NCBI RefSeq assembly: GCF_947581735.1
Contig: NZ_CANPVT010000008.1
Span: forward strand, 248,001-312,000
Length of the DNA: 64,000 nt
Source of the DNA: Candidatus Palauibacter soopunensis
GTDB lineage: Bacteria > Gemmatimonadota > Gemmatimonadetes > Palauibacterales > Palauibacteraceae
Reading direction: 5' to 3'
Within the stretch, counting starts at the first letter, position 1. Each line of letters starts with the position of its first letter. Under the pieces are notes generated by a model. That model saw only the letters and a program-made list of their open reading frames with translations. It made no database searches and had not been told where the DNA came from. Shown here piece by piece: positions 34,535-44,621 of this stretch. A program made the position numbers and the translations under genes.

Positions 34535-35856
34535 GCCGCGGGCCTCGCCAGCCGTCCGCCTCCTCCGACTGGATTCGGCGGGCGCGCGACGTGATGCCGG
34601 GCGGGGTGAGTTCGCCGGTGCGGGCGTTCGGCGCCGTCGGGATGGAGCCGCTGTTCGCCGCCCGCGGCGAGGGCGCGAGGATCTTCGACGAGGCCGGGCG
34701 CGGTTATCTCGACTACGTCCTCTCCTGGGGTCCCCTCATCCTCGGCCACGCCGCCCCGCCGGTCGTGGAGGCCGTGGCGCGCGCGGCCCGCGACGGGATG
34801 AGCTTCGGGGCCTGCCAGGCGCGCGAAGTCGAACTCGCGGAACGCGTCGCCGCCTGGGTGCCCGGCGTGGAGATGGTGCGCTTCGTGAACAGCGGCACCG
34901 AGGCCACGATGTCCGCCGTGCGGCTCGCCCGGGCCGCGACCGGCCGTGACCTGATCCTGAAGTTCGAGGGCTGCTATCACGGCCACGCGGACGCCTTTCT
35001 CGTCGTGGCGGGATCGGGCGTCGCCACGCTGTCGCTCCCCGACTCGCCGGGCGTGCCGGCGGCGACCTCCGGCCTGACGCTGACCGCGCCCTACAACGAC
35101 CTCGAGGCGGTGGCGGCGGTGTTCGCGGAACACGGCGCCCGGCTCGCGGCTGTCATCGTCGAGCCGGTGGCGGGCAACGCGGGCCTCATCCCGCCCCGCG
35201 AGGGCTTCCTGGAGGGCCTCCGCGACCGCTGCGACCGCGCCGGAACGCTCCTCATCTTCGACGAGGTCATGACCGGGTTCCGGGTCGCGCGGGGCGGCGC
35301 ACAGGAGCGCTACGGCGTCGCCGCGGATCTCGTCACGCTCGGAAAGGTCCTCGGCGCGGGGCTGCCGGTCGCGGCGTACGCGGGCTCCCGCGAGCTGATG
35401 CGGCGGATGGCTCCGGAAGGGGACGTGTACCAGGCAGGGACGCTGTCGGGGAACCCGCTCGGAATGGCCGCGGGCATCGCCCAACTCGACGAACTCGAGC
35501 GGACGGACCCCTTCACCGGGCTGGAGCGGCGCGCCGCGACCCTCGTGGACGGCATTCTCGCGGCGGCGAACGCCCGGAGCATCCCGGCCTGCGGGACCGT
35601 GCTGGGCTCGATGTGGGGCGTCTTCTTCACCGAGGGTCCCGTGCTCGATTTCGACGGGGCGCGGCGCGCGGACACGGACTTCTTCGCCCGCTACTACCGT
35701 GCGTGCTTCGAGCGCGGCGTCTTTTTCGCCCCTTCGGCCTTCGAGGCGGGTTTCGTCTCCACCGCGCACACCGACGCAGACGTGGCGGAAACGCTCAGCG
35801 TCGTGGGCGAAGCGCTGGACACGGCGCTGGACGCGGCACCGGAGGGCACGGGTTGA
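34531..35856 (+). CDS. hemL: glutamate-1-semialdehyde 2,1-aminomutase
   Basis: 441 residues from a GTG overlapping rimO by 4 bases. PLP enzyme of the class III aminotransferase fold that turns glutamate-1-semialdehyde (made by HemA, at 9918) into 5-aminolevulinate. Visible: 'PGGVSSPVRAF', 'FVNSGTEATMSAVRLARAAT', 'KFEGCYHGHADAFLV', 'VIVEPVAGNAGLIPP', 'LIFDEVMTGFRVARGGAQ' and the PLP lysine Lys272 in LVTLGKVLGAGLP. All catalytic elements are present. The TGA overlaps the TTG of lnt. Confidence 0.96.
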   Translation: MSRGPRQPSASSDWIRRARDVMPGGVSSPVRAFGAVGMEPLFAARGEGARIFDEAGRGYLDYVLSWGPLILGHAAPPVVEAVARAARDGMSFGACQAREVELAERVAAWVPGVEMVRFVNSGTEATMSAVRLARAATGRDLILKFEGCYHGHADAFLVVAGSGVATLSLPDSPGVPAATSGLTLTAPYNDLEAVAAVFAEHGARLAAVIVEPVAGNAGLIPPREGFLEGLRDRCDRAGTLLIFDEVMTGFRVARGGAQERYGVAADLVTLGKVLGAGLPVAAYAGSRELMRRMAPEGDVYQAGTLSGNPLGMAAGIAQLDELERTDPFTGLERRAATLVDGILAAANARSIPACGTVLGSMWGVFFTEGPVLDFDGARRADTDFFARYYRACFERGVFFAPSAFEAGFVSTAHTDADVAETLSVVGEALDTALDAAPEGTG

Positions 35857-37517
35857 ACTGGCGCGCGCGGATCGTCCCCGAACGGGCCGGTGCCCTCCTC
35901 CTCGGCGGAGTGTTGATGGGGCTCGCCCATCCCCCCTTCCATCTTCTCGTCACGTCGTTCGTCGCGCTCGTCCCCTTCATCGTCTGGCTCGAGGGACTCC
36001 CGGCGACGGCGGAGGGCCGAAAGCAGGCCCGCAAGGGGGGATTTCTCTTCGGGCTCGTCTACTACACGCTCGTCCTTTATTGGCTCTTCGTGGCGCTCGT
36101 GTTCTACACCTGGTGGGCGCTGTTTGCGTTCGTCGCTCCGATTCTGATCCTGTCGTTGTTCATGTCGTGGGTGGCCGGAGGGATACAACTTGTCCGGAGT
36201 CGGCTGGGGTGGCCCCTCCATCTGGTCTTTCCCGTTTTCTGGACCGCCGGGGAGGTGCTGCGCGCCCACCTGCTCGATGTCTCTTTCCCCTGGATGCAGT
36301 TCGGGGACACGCTGTCCAACTACCCGATCCTGATAGGCGCGGCGGATCTCGTGGGCTCGCGGGGCCTCTCCTTCTGGCTCGCGCTCGCGAACGCCCTCGC
36401 CGCGTCGGGGTTCCTGGCGTACCGCGCCGGCGGATGGCGCGCGCTGCGGCGACCGGCGGCCGGGCTCCTGCTCGTGCTCGCGCTCCCCATCACCTACTCG
36501 GTGGCGCGGTGGCAGACGATCGAGGTCCGCACCGCGGCCCGGGTGGGCGTCGTCCAGCCCAACGTGCCTCAGCACCTCAGGGATCTCGATCCCGTCGCTT
36601 CTACCGATAGCGCCCTGCGCTCGACCGAGACGCTGACGTCACCCTGGGCGGGCCGCGAGCGTATGGACCTCGTGATCTTTCCCGAGACGATGCTGACGTC
36701 CACCGTGCTGGACCCGCTGCCATCTTATCCCCATCGCGGCTGGCCGGAGGCCCATCAGTGGGCGGAGGGGCTCGGCGCCGTGCTGGAGGCGGAGGTGCTT
36801 GTAGGCGGTCGCGGCGGCGACGACGTCGGCCCCGAGGAGTACCAGCCGTTCAACTCGGCCTACCACTTCCGCCCCGGGGACGGTCTCGTCAACCGGTACG
36901 ACAAACGGTTCGTCGTGCCGATGGTGGAGCGGGTTCCCTTCATCCCCCCGCAATGGCTGAGTCGCATTCCCTACACGGGTAGACTGGGCATCGGGGATTG
37001 GCAGTCGCCGATCGAGATCTCGACCGAACAGGGAACTGCGGCATACGGGACGATGATCTGCTACGAGTCCATCTTCTCGCCGCTCGCGCGGCACTACCGG
37101 CGGAATGGCGCGGATTTCCTCGTCAACATCACGAACGACTCATGGTACGGTCGCGACGCGTGGTGGAGCCGCTCGAGCGCGCTGTGGCAGCACCCGGCGC
37201 ACCTCGTCATGCGTTCCATCGAGACGCGGATGGGGGCGGCGCGCTCCGGGAACACGGGGATCTCCAAGATCGTGGATCCGCTGGGGCGGGTGTCGCACCG
37301 CACGGATCTCTTCGAGCCCGCGTCCTTCGTGGCGGACGTATCGACGACGGATGAGTTGACCGTATACGTGCGTTTCGGCGATGTCGTGGGGACGCTGGCC
37401 GCGCTGGCAGCGCTTCTTGCTCTTGGCGCGTCTTTCCTGAAGGATCGCACCCTGCGCGGGCGGGCGCGGCGCGGAGCTTCGGGAGAGACGGTGGAGCCGG
37501 TAAGCGGGAGCGCATGA
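35853..37517 (+). CDS. lnt: apolipoprotein N-acyltransferase
   Basis: 554 residues from a TTG at 35853 (TTGA overlap with hemL, ribosome site GGAGGG). Six or more N-terminal membrane helices ('LVYYTLVLYWLFVALVFYTW' and others) are followed by a nitrilase-fold periplasmic domain and a last C-terminal helix. Catalytic triad: Glu in VIFPET, Lys in NRYDKRF, and Cys403 in MICYES. Lnt adds the third acyl chain to lipoproteins at the inner membrane, consistent with the many lipobox proteins in the window (Pal, LolA-like, CpoB, metzincin, sugar dehydrogenase, FG-GAP). 'NITNDSWYGRDAWWSRSSAL' is also typical. Confidence 0.95.
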   Translation: MNWRARIVPERAGALLLGGVLMGLAHPPFHLLVTSFVALVPFIVWLEGLPATAEGRKQARKGGFLFGLVYYTLVLYWLFVALVFYTWWALFAFVAPILILSLFMSWVAGGIQLVRSRLGWPLHLVFPVFWTAGEVLRAHLLDVSFPWMQFGDTLSNYPILIGAADLVGSRGLSFWLALANALAASGFLAYRAGGWRALRRPAAGLLLVLALPITYSVARWQTIEVRTAARVGVVQPNVPQHLRDLDPVASTDSALRSTETLTSPWAGRERMDLVIFPETMLTSTVLDPLPSYPHRGWPEAHQWAEGLGAVLEAEVLVGGRGGDDVGPEEYQPFNSAYHFRPGDGLVNRYDKRFVVPMVERVPFIPPQWLSRIPYTGRLGIGDWQSPIEISTEQGTAAYGTMICYESIFSPLARHYRRNGADFLVNITNDSWYGRDAWWSRSSALWQHPAHLVMRSIETRMGAARSGNTGISKIVDPLGRVSHRTDLFEPASFVADVSTTDELTVYVRFGDVVGTLAALAALLALGASFLKDRTLRGRARRGASGETVEPVSGSA

Positions 37518-39595
37518 TACGGAGGATGAAGCGGAGGACCGGAAGGCGAATCGCCCGGCGCGGCGCGTGGCGGCTTGTCGCCGCACTGGCATGTCTCGCG
37601 GCGGCGGAGGATCTCGCGGCGCAGGTGCCGGACACCGTGTCCCGGGATACGGTCTCCTTCCGGCTCCGCGAACTCCGCATCGAGGCGCTGCGGCCGGTCG
37701 CCAGCGTGTCGGGCGCGAGCGCGGTGCGCCTCAGTCTTCAGGCGCCGCGCGTGGCCGCCGTCCCCCTCCTCGAAGAGGCATTGCGCGAGATCCCGTTTCT
37801 GCAGGTGCGGGAGAACTCGCGCGGCGAGGCCCAGCCGACGCTCCGAGGGACCGAGTCGCGGCAGCTCTCCGTGCTTGTCGACGGAGTGCCGCTGACGCTC
37901 GGCTGGGACGCGCGCACGGATCTTTCGCTCATTCCGGTCGACGCGGCACGCGAGATCCAGCTCTTCCGGGGCATCTCCTCGGTTCTCCACGGTCCGAACG
38001 TTCTTGGCGGCGTAGTCTCGATCGAGATCGGACACGGGAGCGTGGACGCGGACCGGCGGCTCAACGGGATGCAGGGCGGCATGGACGCGACCGGCGCGGC
38101 GTTCGGCGGGGTGCGCCTCGGCCGCACGTGGAGTTCGGGGGACGGCGGCGTGTCCGTGCAGGCGGGCGGCGCCTACCGGACGCGCGACGGCGTACCTCTT
38201 CCCGGCGGCGTCGTACAGCCGGCCACGCCCGACCCGAACCGGCGTCTGAACAGCGATCTCGATCACGCGAGCGCGTTCTTCACGGGGCGGGTCGAATCCG
38301 AAGGGGGGGCGTGGGTCTCCATGTCCACGTTCGGGTATCGCGCGGAGAAAGGGATTCCGCCGGAACTCCACGTGATGAATCCGCGGCGGTGGAGGATGCC
38401 GGAGGCGAAACGGGCCGTAGGCACGGTCTCGGCCGGCACCGGGTGGGGTCGCACCCCCTTCGGTACGGGAGACTTCGAGGTCAGCATCGGAGTCGACGCG
38501 GGCGACGCGCAGATCGACGAATTCGAGACGCTGGCCTATGAGGACGTTACGGGGCAGGAGTTCGCGGACGACCGCACCCTCACCTTCCGCGGCCTGTCCG
38601 ACCATGAACTCGGCGAGGGGGTCGTGCGGACGGCGCTTACGGTGGCCGAGACCCGCCACGTGGAGCGTATCGTGCCCGGCGGAGAGTCCACCTTTCGCCA
38701 GCGCCTGTTCAGTCTCGGCGGCGAGGTCGAGTTGCCGCTCGCGGGTCCCGGCGCGGGGTTCTGGTCGGGCGCCCGCGTCAGCCTGGGGGCGAGCTGGGAC
38801 CGCGGCAGCACGCCGGAGACCGGCGGGCGCGAAGCGCGCGAAACGATCGACGACTGGGGCGCGCGCGTCGGGGGGTCCGCGCAGATCGGAAGGCGCGTTC
38901 GCTTCCACATGGGGGCGAGCCGCCGCGTCCGCTTCCCGTCGCTGCGGGAACTGTATTCCGGCGCGCTCGGCCGCTTCGTGCCCAACCACGAACTCGCGCC
39001 GGAGATCCTCCGCGCGGCGGAGGGCGGCGTCACCGGGACAGTGGACGCGTTCGGGGCGGAGGTCGAGGCGCAGGCCGTGCTCTTCGTCCAGAGTTTCTCG
39101 AATGCGATCGTGCGCACGGGGCTGGGGGACGGGAGGTTCCGCCGAGAGAACCGGCGCCGCGTGGACGCGGCGGGGATCGAACTTCTCGGCGACGCGCGGT
39201 GGGGTGGCGTCTCCGTGGGCGGCGACCTGACGTGGCAGAATGTGAACGTCACGGACAGACGGCTTCAGGGCCGCACGCTTCGTGCGGAGTACCAGCCCGG
39301 GATCGCCGTGGGAGCGCACGTCGAGGGCCCGCTGCCCGCGGGTTTCAGGGCGCGGGCCGCGGTGGAGGCGATCGGACGCCAGTACTGCGTCGATCCGGAT
39401 CTCGACACCGACGTCGACCTCGACCCAACGGCCCGAGTCGACCTCGTTGTGAGTCGGGAGTTTGCGATCAGCGGACCCTTCCGGACCCTCCAGACCTCGC
39501 TGTCGCTGGACAACCTCGCGGACGCGACGGTATTCGATCAGTGCGGACTGCCGCAGCCCGGCCGTCTGCTGCGGCTCCAGTTCCGGCTCTTCTAG
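37514..39595 (+). CDS. TonB-dependent outer-membrane receptor
   Basis: 693 residues from an ATG overlapping lnt by 4 bases. An Arg-rich signal peptide ends near 'EDLAAQ'. The plug domain follows (about 60-170: 'QLSVLVDGVPLTLGWDARTD', 'LIPVDAAREIQLFRGISSVL', 'HGPNVLGGVVSIEI'), then a 22-strand-type barrel ending with the C-terminal aromatic signature (LRLQFRLF). 'RVRFPSLRELYSGALGRFVP' is a conserved barrel feature of the family. No carboxypeptidase-like or secretin N-terminal domain is visible; it is close in type to cobalamin/siderophore receptors. Substrate unknown. Coupled by a 1-base overlap to the deacetylase-fold gene and by gene order to the men operon. Confidence 0.92.
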   Translation: MIRRMKRRTGRRIARRGAWRLVAALACLAAAEDLAAQVPDTVSRDTVSFRLRELRIEALRPVASVSGASAVRLSLQAPRVAAVPLLEEALREIPFLQVRENSRGEAQPTLRGTESRQLSVLVDGVPLTLGWDARTDLSLIPVDAAREIQLFRGISSVLHGPNVLGGVVSIEIGHGSVDADRRLNGMQGGMDATGAAFGGVRLGRTWSSGDGGVSVQAGGAYRTRDGVPLPGGVVQPATPDPNRRLNSDLDHASAFFTGRVESEGGAWVSMSTFGYRAEKGIPPELHVMNPRRWRMPEAKRAVGTVSAGTGWGRTPFGTGDFEVSIGVDAGDAQIDEFETLAYEDVTGQEFADDRTLTFRGLSDHELGEGVVRTALTVAETRHVERIVPGGESTFRQRLFSLGGEVELPLAGPGAGFWSGARVSLGASWDRGSTPETGGREARETIDDWGARVGGSAQIGRRVRFHMGASRRVRFPSLRELYSGALGRFVPNHELAPEILRAAEGGVTGTVDAFGAEVEAQAVLFVQSFSNAIVRTGLGDGRFRRENRRRVDAAGIELLGDARWGGVSVGGDLTWQNVNVTDRRLQGRTLRAEYQPGIAVGAHVEGPLPAGFRARAAVEAIGRQYCVDPDLDTDVDLDPTARVDLVVSREFAISGPFRTLQTSLSLDNLADATVFDQCGLPQPGRLLRLQFRLF

Positions 39596-40557
39596 TGTCG
39601 ACACCCGTGGCCGGGCCGAGACTCCGGGTCGCCTACAGCGCCGGGTACACGGTGCCGCTGCCGGAGGGCCACCGCTTCCCGATGGGGAAGTTCCTCGCGC
39701 TCCGACAGATCCTCGAACGCGACGGGATCATCGCGCCCGAGGACGTCGTCGAGCCGGAGGAGGCCGCGTGGGAGGACTTGGCGCTCGTGCATACGCCGGA
39801 GTACCTCGACAAGCTCCGGCACGGCACGCTCGGGCGCGCGGAGGAGCGACGCCTCGGGCTCCCGTGGTCGCCTGCGCTCGTCCGCCGCTCGCGACTCGCC
39901 GTCCGGGGCACGATCAATGCGGCGTGGATGGCGCTGGAAGATGGAGTGGCGGCGAACTTGGCCGGGGGGACGCACCATGCATTTCCGGATCACGGAGAAG
40001 GGTTCTGCGTCTTGAACGATGTGGGCGTCGCCGTCAGGGTGCTGCGCCGCGGCGGGTGGATTCGCCGCGCGCTCGTCGTGGATCTCGATGTCCACCAGGG
40101 GAACGGCACGGCCGCCGTGTTCGCCGACGACTCCGACACCTTCACCTTCTCCATGCACGGGGCGGGGAACTACCCTTTCCGGCCCACTCCGTCGGATCTC
40201 GATGTGGCCTTGCCCGACGGCACGGAAGATGAGGAATACGAGGAGGCGCTGCGCCGATGCCTTCCCGAGGCCGTGTCCCGATCGCGCCCCGACCTCGTCT
40301 TCTACCTCGGGGGCGTGGACGTTGTCGCCGGCGACCGTTTCGGGCGCCTCGCGCTCACGCGCGCCGGTCTGGAACGAAGGGATCGGTGGGTCATCGGCAC
40401 GCTGCGCGGGGCGGGGCTGCCGCTCACGCTACTCCTGTCGGGCGGATATGCGGCCACGCCGCGACAGACGGCGAAACTGCACGCGATCGCGCACAGGACT
40501 GCCCGTGAAGTCGAAGGACGACGGCATGAGGATGACGGCATGAGGGCGACGGCATGA
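39595..40557 (+). CDS. histone deacetylase-fold (acetoin utilisation/APAH-type) amidohydrolase
   Basis: 320 residues from GTG 39595, overlapping the receptor stop; a GTG at 39607 is an alternative. Arginase/deacetylase fold with the zinc and catalytic residues of the class: 'GGTHHAFPDHGEGFCVLND' (His127 and His128 pair), LDVHQGNG (Asp165, His167), then 'FSMHGAGNYPFRPTPSDLDV', 'YLGGVDVVAGDRFGRLALT' and the terminal GGY containing the catalytic Tyr. Bacterial members remove acetyl groups from small molecules (polyamines, acetoin-related) or proteins. It sits between a TonB receptor and menF; function in this operon is unknown. Confidence 0.9.
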   Translation: MSTPVAGPRLRVAYSAGYTVPLPEGHRFPMGKFLALRQILERDGIIAPEDVVEPEEAAWEDLALVHTPEYLDKLRHGTLGRAEERRLGLPWSPALVRRSRLAVRGTINAAWMALEDGVAANLAGGTHHAFPDHGEGFCVLNDVGVAVRVLRRGGWIRRALVVDLDVHQGNGTAAVFADDSDTFTFSMHGAGNYPFRPTPSDLDVALPDGTEDEEYEEALRRCLPEAVSRSRPDLVFYLGGVDVVAGDRFGRLALTRAGLERRDRWVIGTLRGAGLPLTLLLSGGYAATPRQTAKLHAIAHRTAREVEGRRHEDDGMRATA

Positions 40558-41987
40558 AGGCGGCGCGGCCCTCCCGCGGGACGCGGGCGGAGGAGGCGGT
40601 CGAGGCCGCAGGCGGGGCGGGGTACTTCGCCAGCGTGACCTTGCGTTTGCCGAGCATCGAGCCCGAAGCGGTGCTCGCTTCGCCGACGGTCGGCGTGCGC
40701 GGCTTCTGGCAGAGCGGCCCCCACTGGATTGCGCACGCGGGATCCGCCGCGGAGATCGACAGCCGGGAGGGGGTGCCGGGACCCCCTCGCCGAGGTCTCA
40801 TCTCCTGGATGCGGGAGCGCGCGGAGAAACTGTTCTCGGAACCGTGGATCCTCGACCTGGATGGGGAGGCGCGGCGCCCCCGTATGCACGGCGGCTTCGC
40901 CTTCGACCCCGCGCGTCGTGCGGATCGGGAGCCCGGCTTCTGGGAGGCGTTTCCGAGTGCGCGTTTCGTGCTGCCCGCCTACGAAGTCGAGGCGGACGAA
41001 CGTGGCGCGTGGTTGACGGTGACGCGCCGCTTCGCCACCGGCACCTCCGGAGATCAGGCCATCGATCGACTCCGCCGGCGCGCGACGCGTACGCGCGAAC
41101 AACTGGCCAGGCTCGAGCGCCACGGGGCGACGCCGGGGCCCGTCCCGTCCGCGACCGCCATCGAGGAACTCGTGGACCGCCGGCAATGGCGGCACGCCGT
41201 CAACGAGATCCTCGACGAGATCCGGTCCAGTCGGGTTCGAAAGGTCGTGCTCGCGCGTTCCATCGACATCACGCTCGGACGACCGCCGGACTCCGCGGCC
41301 GTTCTCACCGCTCTGCGCACGGCGAATCCGCTCGCGCACCTCTACCTGATGCAGTTCGCGCGCGACCGCTTCCTCGTCGGCGCCGCCCCGGAGTTGATCG
41401 GTTCGCTACGCGGCCGGCGTTTTCGCACGATGGCTGTCGGGGGGTCGACGCCGCGCGGCGCGGATCCGGCATCGGACGCCTGGCTCGGCCGCCAGCTGAT
41501 CGACAGCCACAAGAACCGGGAGGAACATCTCGTCGTGGTCGAGGACATCGTCGAGCGGCTGCGTCAGGAGGGTGTCCGGATCGGAGCGATCCCGGAGCCG
41601 GCCCTCCTGCGCCTGCCACGGATCCAGCACCTGCGCACGGATCTGGAGGCGGAGACCCGGCCCGGGACGCACATCCTGTCGCTCGTGGAAAAACTCCATC
41701 CCACCGCAGCCGTGTGCGGTGATCCACGCGACGACGCGCTCGAAATGATCCGCGCGCGCGAGACGGAGGGTCGCGGCTGGTACGCGGGTCCCGTCGGGTG
41801 GTTCGACGAAGAAGGGAACGGGGAGTTCGCCCCCGCGTTGCGCGGCGGGGTAGCCAGGGGCCCGCTGTTTCGCCTCTACGCCGCCGCGGGCCTCGTGCGC
41901 AGCTCCCGGGCTCAGGCGGAATGGGACGAGACCCGGGTGAAGCTGCAGACGATGCTCGCGGCGCTCGGTGTCGCGCGGATGCGGTGA
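40554..41987 (+). CDS. menF: isochorismate synthase (menaquinone pathway)
   Basis: 477 residues, ATG overlapping the previous stop by 4 bases. Chorismate-binding fold in the C-terminal about 260 residues: 'RKVVLARSIDI', 'FLVGAAPELIGSLRGRRFRT', 'GSTPRGADPASDAWLGRQL', 'DSHKNREEHLVVVEDIV', 'LHPTAAVCGDP' and 'GPVGWFDEEGNGEFAPALR'. It interconverts chorismate and isochorismate; MenD is next door, so this is MenF rather than anthranilate, salicylate or enterobactin synthase. The N-terminal domain is less conserved. Chorismate supply comes from the shikimate route (aroQ at 25091). Confidence 0.94.
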   Translation: MKAARPSRGTRAEEAVEAAGGAGYFASVTLRLPSIEPEAVLASPTVGVRGFWQSGPHWIAHAGSAAEIDSREGVPGPPRRGLISWMRERAEKLFSEPWILDLDGEARRPRMHGGFAFDPARRADREPGFWEAFPSARFVLPAYEVEADERGAWLTVTRRFATGTSGDQAIDRLRRRATRTREQLARLERHGATPGPVPSATAIEELVDRRQWRHAVNEILDEIRSSRVRKVVLARSIDITLGRPPDSAAVLTALRTANPLAHLYLMQFARDRFLVGAAPELIGSLRGRRFRTMAVGGSTPRGADPASDAWLGRQLIDSHKNREEHLVVVEDIVERLRQEGVRIGAIPEPALLRLPRIQHLRTDLEAETRPGTHILSLVEKLHPTAAVCGDPRDDALEMIRARETEGRGWYAGPVGWFDEEGNGEFAPALRGGVARGPLFRLYAAAGLVRSSRAQAEWDETRVKLQTMLAALGVARMR

Positions 41988-43747
41988 GCCGGACGCCGGC
42001 CGCGCCCAATCGGAACGCACTGTGGGCGCGGGCGCTCGTCGACGGGCTCGCCCGCCGCGGCGCGTCGCACGCCTGCATCGGTTCCGGATCCCGCTCGGCC
42101 CCCCTCGTGGAAGCGCTGGCCGCGGACGACCGGTTCACCCTTCACCCGCATGTGGACGAACGCAGCGCCGCCTTCTTCGCCCTGGGCGTGGGCGCGGCGA
42201 GCGGACGGCCGGCTGCGGTCGTCACGACGTCCGGCACCGCGGCGGCCAATCTCTTTCCGGCGGCTGTGGAGGCGAGCCAGAGCGAAATCCCCTTTCTCGC
42301 GCTGACGGCGGACCGTCCGGCGGCGCTGAGGGGCACGGATGCGAACCAGACGATCGACCAGCGGAACCTGTTCGGCCGCTACGCCCGGCGATCCATCGAC
42401 CTCGCGCTCCCGGAGCCGACCGTGGAGGGGCTCGCCCGCCTGGGCGCCGCGGTGGAAGCGGCGTGGCGCGCGGCGCTGGGGCCTCCCGCGGGACCGGCGC
42501 ATCTGAACGTTCAGTTCGAGAAGCCGCTCGAGCCGGTTCACCTGCCGGGCGACGTGCCCCCGGGCCTGGAGCCGCGTCTCCCCGGCCCCGCGACGTCCGG
42601 CGACGCGCCCGGGGCCCTGCCGCCGGACGCCGGGGGCGAACTCGCCGCGCCGCTGCAGGGCGCGCGGCGCCCGCTCATCGTGTGCGGCCCCAACCAGCGG
42701 TCCGGGATTGGCCGCGCCGCGCTGGCGCTGGCGGCCCGGATGCGCGCTCCGCTCGTCGCCGACCCGCTCTCCGGCGCCCGTTTCGGCTCCGGCGCGGCGC
42801 GCTGGACGATGAGCAGCGCCGATCTCTCGCTCCGTGCCGACGAAGTTGTCACGGCGCTGCGCCCGGATCTGGTCGTTCGCGTCGGACGCGCGCCGACCTC
42901 CGCGGCGGTCTGCCGCTACCTGGAGCGGCACGCGGACGCGCACCAGTTCGTTCTCGACGCGGCGCACCGCTGGCGGGATCATCTGGCCACGAGCGCGCGC
43001 CCGCTGACCGGGGATCCCGTCGCGACCCTCGAGCGCGCGGCAGCGACCGGCTCCGGAGTGGCGGAAGAGGCCTGGGCCGAGCGCTGGCGGGCAATGGACC
43101 GCGCGGCGCGTCTCGCGGTCGAACCGTCGCTGGCGGAGACGTGGTTCGAGGGCGCCATCGCCGACGCGATGGCGCGAAGCCTCCCGGAAGGGACGCCCTG
43201 GTTTATCGGCAATTCGATGCCGATTCGCGACGTGGACGCCTTCGCGCGGGCGACGGATCGACCGTTGCGCCCCCTCGGCCTTCGGGGCGCGAGCGGGATC
43301 GATGGCAACGTGAGCGCGGCGCTCGGCGCAGCGGCCGCCTCGGGACGGCCCGCGGCCGCGCTCATCGGCGACCTCACGCTGCTCCACGATGTGGGCGCCC
43401 TGCTCGTGGACCGCCCGCCCGGCATCTCGCTCCATCTCGTCGTCATCCAGAACCGCGGCGGCGGCATCTTCCACATGCTGCCGATCCGGGAGCACGATCC
43501 GCCCTTCACCCCCTATGTCGTCATGCCCCAGTCCGTCGATCTGGGCGCAGTTGCCGCCGCCGCCGGAATCCCGCACCGTCTCGTCTCGTCGACCGCCGAA
43601 CTGCGGGAGGCAATGGAGCCGCCGGGCCCGGAATCGGAGGGCCGGGGCGTCCGCCTCACGGAGGCGCGCGTCGAGCGTGAACACAACTGGCAGCAGCGCG
43701 CCGCCGCGATCGAAAGCGCGAAGGAGGCGGCGCGCCGCGAGATCTGA
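41984..43747 (+). CDS. menD: 2-succinyl-5-enolpyruvyl-6-hydroxy-3-cyclohexene-1-carboxylate synthase
   Basis: 587 residues from a GTG overlapping menF by 4 bases. Thiamine-diphosphate enzyme that joins 2-oxoglutarate to isochorismate. Three-domain layout: N-terminal Pyr domain ('[20 protein letters not shown]' with the catalytic Glu, '[20 protein letters not shown]', '[20 protein letters not shown]'), a middle domain, and the PP domain ('[15 protein letters not shown]' with the metal Asp, '[16 protein letters not shown]'). '[12 protein letters not shown]' and '[17 protein letters not shown]' are MenD-specific. Full length. Confidence 0.96.
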   Translation: MSRTPAAPNRNALWARALVDGLARRGASHACIGSGSRSAPLVEALAADDRFTLHPHVDERSAAFFALGVGAASGRPAAVVTTSGTAAANLFPAAVEASQSEIPFLALTADRPAALRGTDANQTIDQRNLFGRYARRSIDLALPEPTVEGLARLGAAVEAAWRAALGPPAGPAHLNVQFEKPLEPVHLPGDVPPGLEPRLPGPATSGDAPGALPPDAGGELAAPLQGARRPLIVCGPNQRSGIGRAALALAARMRAPLVADPLSGARFGSGAARWTMSSADLSLRADEVVTALRPDLVVRVGRAPTSAAVCRYLERHADAHQFVLDAAHRWRDHLATSARPLTGDPVATLERAAATGSGVAEEAWAERWRAMDRAARLAVEPSLAETWFEGAIADAMARSLPEGTPWFIGNSMPIRDVDAFARATDRPLRPLGLRGASGIDGNVSAALGAAAASGRPAAALIGDLTLLHDVGALLVDRPPGISLHLVVIQNRGGGIFHMLPIREHDPPFTPYVVMPQSVDLGAVAAAAGIPHRLVSSTAELREAMEPPGPESEGRGVRLTEARVEREHNWQQRAAAIESAKEAARREI

Positions 43748-43760
43748 GGGAGAACCCGCG

Positions 43761-44621
43761 ATGGCAGAGACCTTCTCGCCCCCGGAAAGCGGCGTCGACT
43801 GGGAGTCGGCCGGAGAATACGGGGACATCACCTATCACAAGAGCGACGGGATCGCCCGCATCGCCTTCAACCGGCCCGAGGTGCGCAACGCGTTCCGGCC
43901 CGACACGCTGTTCGAGATGTACGAGGCGTTTCAGGACGCGAGAGATGACGAGCGGATCGGCGTCGTCCTCCTCACCGGGAACGGTCCTTCGAGGGACGGG
44001 AAGTGGGCCTTCTGCTCCGGCGGCGACCAGCGGGTGCGCGGGACGGCCGGATACGTGGGGAAGGACGGGGTCGCGCGCCTCAACGTCCTCGAACTCCAGC
44101 GCCTCATCCGCTCGATGCCGAAGCCGGTCATCGCGCTCGTCGCCGGGTACGCGATCGGCGGCGGGCATGTGCTGCACGTCGTGTGCGACCTCACGATCGC
44201 GGCGGACAACGCGGTGTTCGGGCAGACGGGGCCGAAGGTGGGGAGCTTCGACGGCGGGTTCGGTTCCTCGTACCTGGCGCGGTCGGTGGGACAGAAGAAG
44301 GCGCGGGAGATCTGGTACCTGTGCCGGCAGTACGGAGCGGACGAGGCCGAGCGGATGGGGCTCGTGAACAAGGTCGTGCCGCTGGCGCAAATGGAGGCGG
44401 AGGGGGTCGACTGGGCGCGCGAGATCCTCGGGAAGAGTCCGCTCGCGATCCGGTGCCTGAAGGCGGCGATGAACGCGGACTGCGATGGACAGGCCGGGCT
44501 CCAGGAACTCGCGGGCCATGCGACGATGCTCTTCTACATGACGGAGGAGGGCCAGGAAGGGAAGAACGCTTTTCTCGAGAAGCGCCCGCCGAACTTCAGA
44601 CAGTACCCTTGGCGTCCGTAA
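43761..44621 (+). CDS. menB: 1,4-dihydroxy-2-naphthoyl-CoA synthase
   Basis: 286 residues, with ribosome site GAGGGAGAA. Crotonase-fold enzyme that closes the naphthalene ring from O-succinylbenzoyl-CoA. Signatures: '[20 protein letters not shown]', '[13 protein letters not shown]', '[20 protein letters not shown]', '[20 protein letters not shown]' and '[16 protein letters not shown]' at the end. These separate MenB from general enoyl-CoA hydratases. The stop is TAA, rare among window genes. The menA start lies within its last codons. Confidence 0.97.
   Translation: MAETFSPPESGVDWESAGEYGDITYHKSDGIARIAFNRPEVRNAFRPDTLFEMYEAFQDARDDERIGVVLLTGNGPSRDGKWAFCSGGDQRVRGTAGYVGKDGVARLNVLELQRLIRSMPKPVIALVAGYAIGGGHVLHVVCDLTIAADNAVFGQTGPKVGSFDGGFGSSYLARSVGQKKAREIWYLCRQYGADEAERMGLVNKVVPLAQMEAEGVDWAREILGKSPLAIRCLKAAMNADCDGQAGLQELAGHATMLFYMTEEGQEGKNAFLEKRPPNFRQYPWRP

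Noticed and set aside
40554-41987. Anthranilate or salicylate synthase instead of MenF
   Set aside because: No glutamine amidotransferase partner and no siderophore genes nearby; menD follows with a 4-base overlap.
41984-43747. Acetolactate synthase-like ThDP enzyme instead of MenD
   Set aside because: MenD-specific stretches ([25 protein letters not shown]) and the men context decide it.
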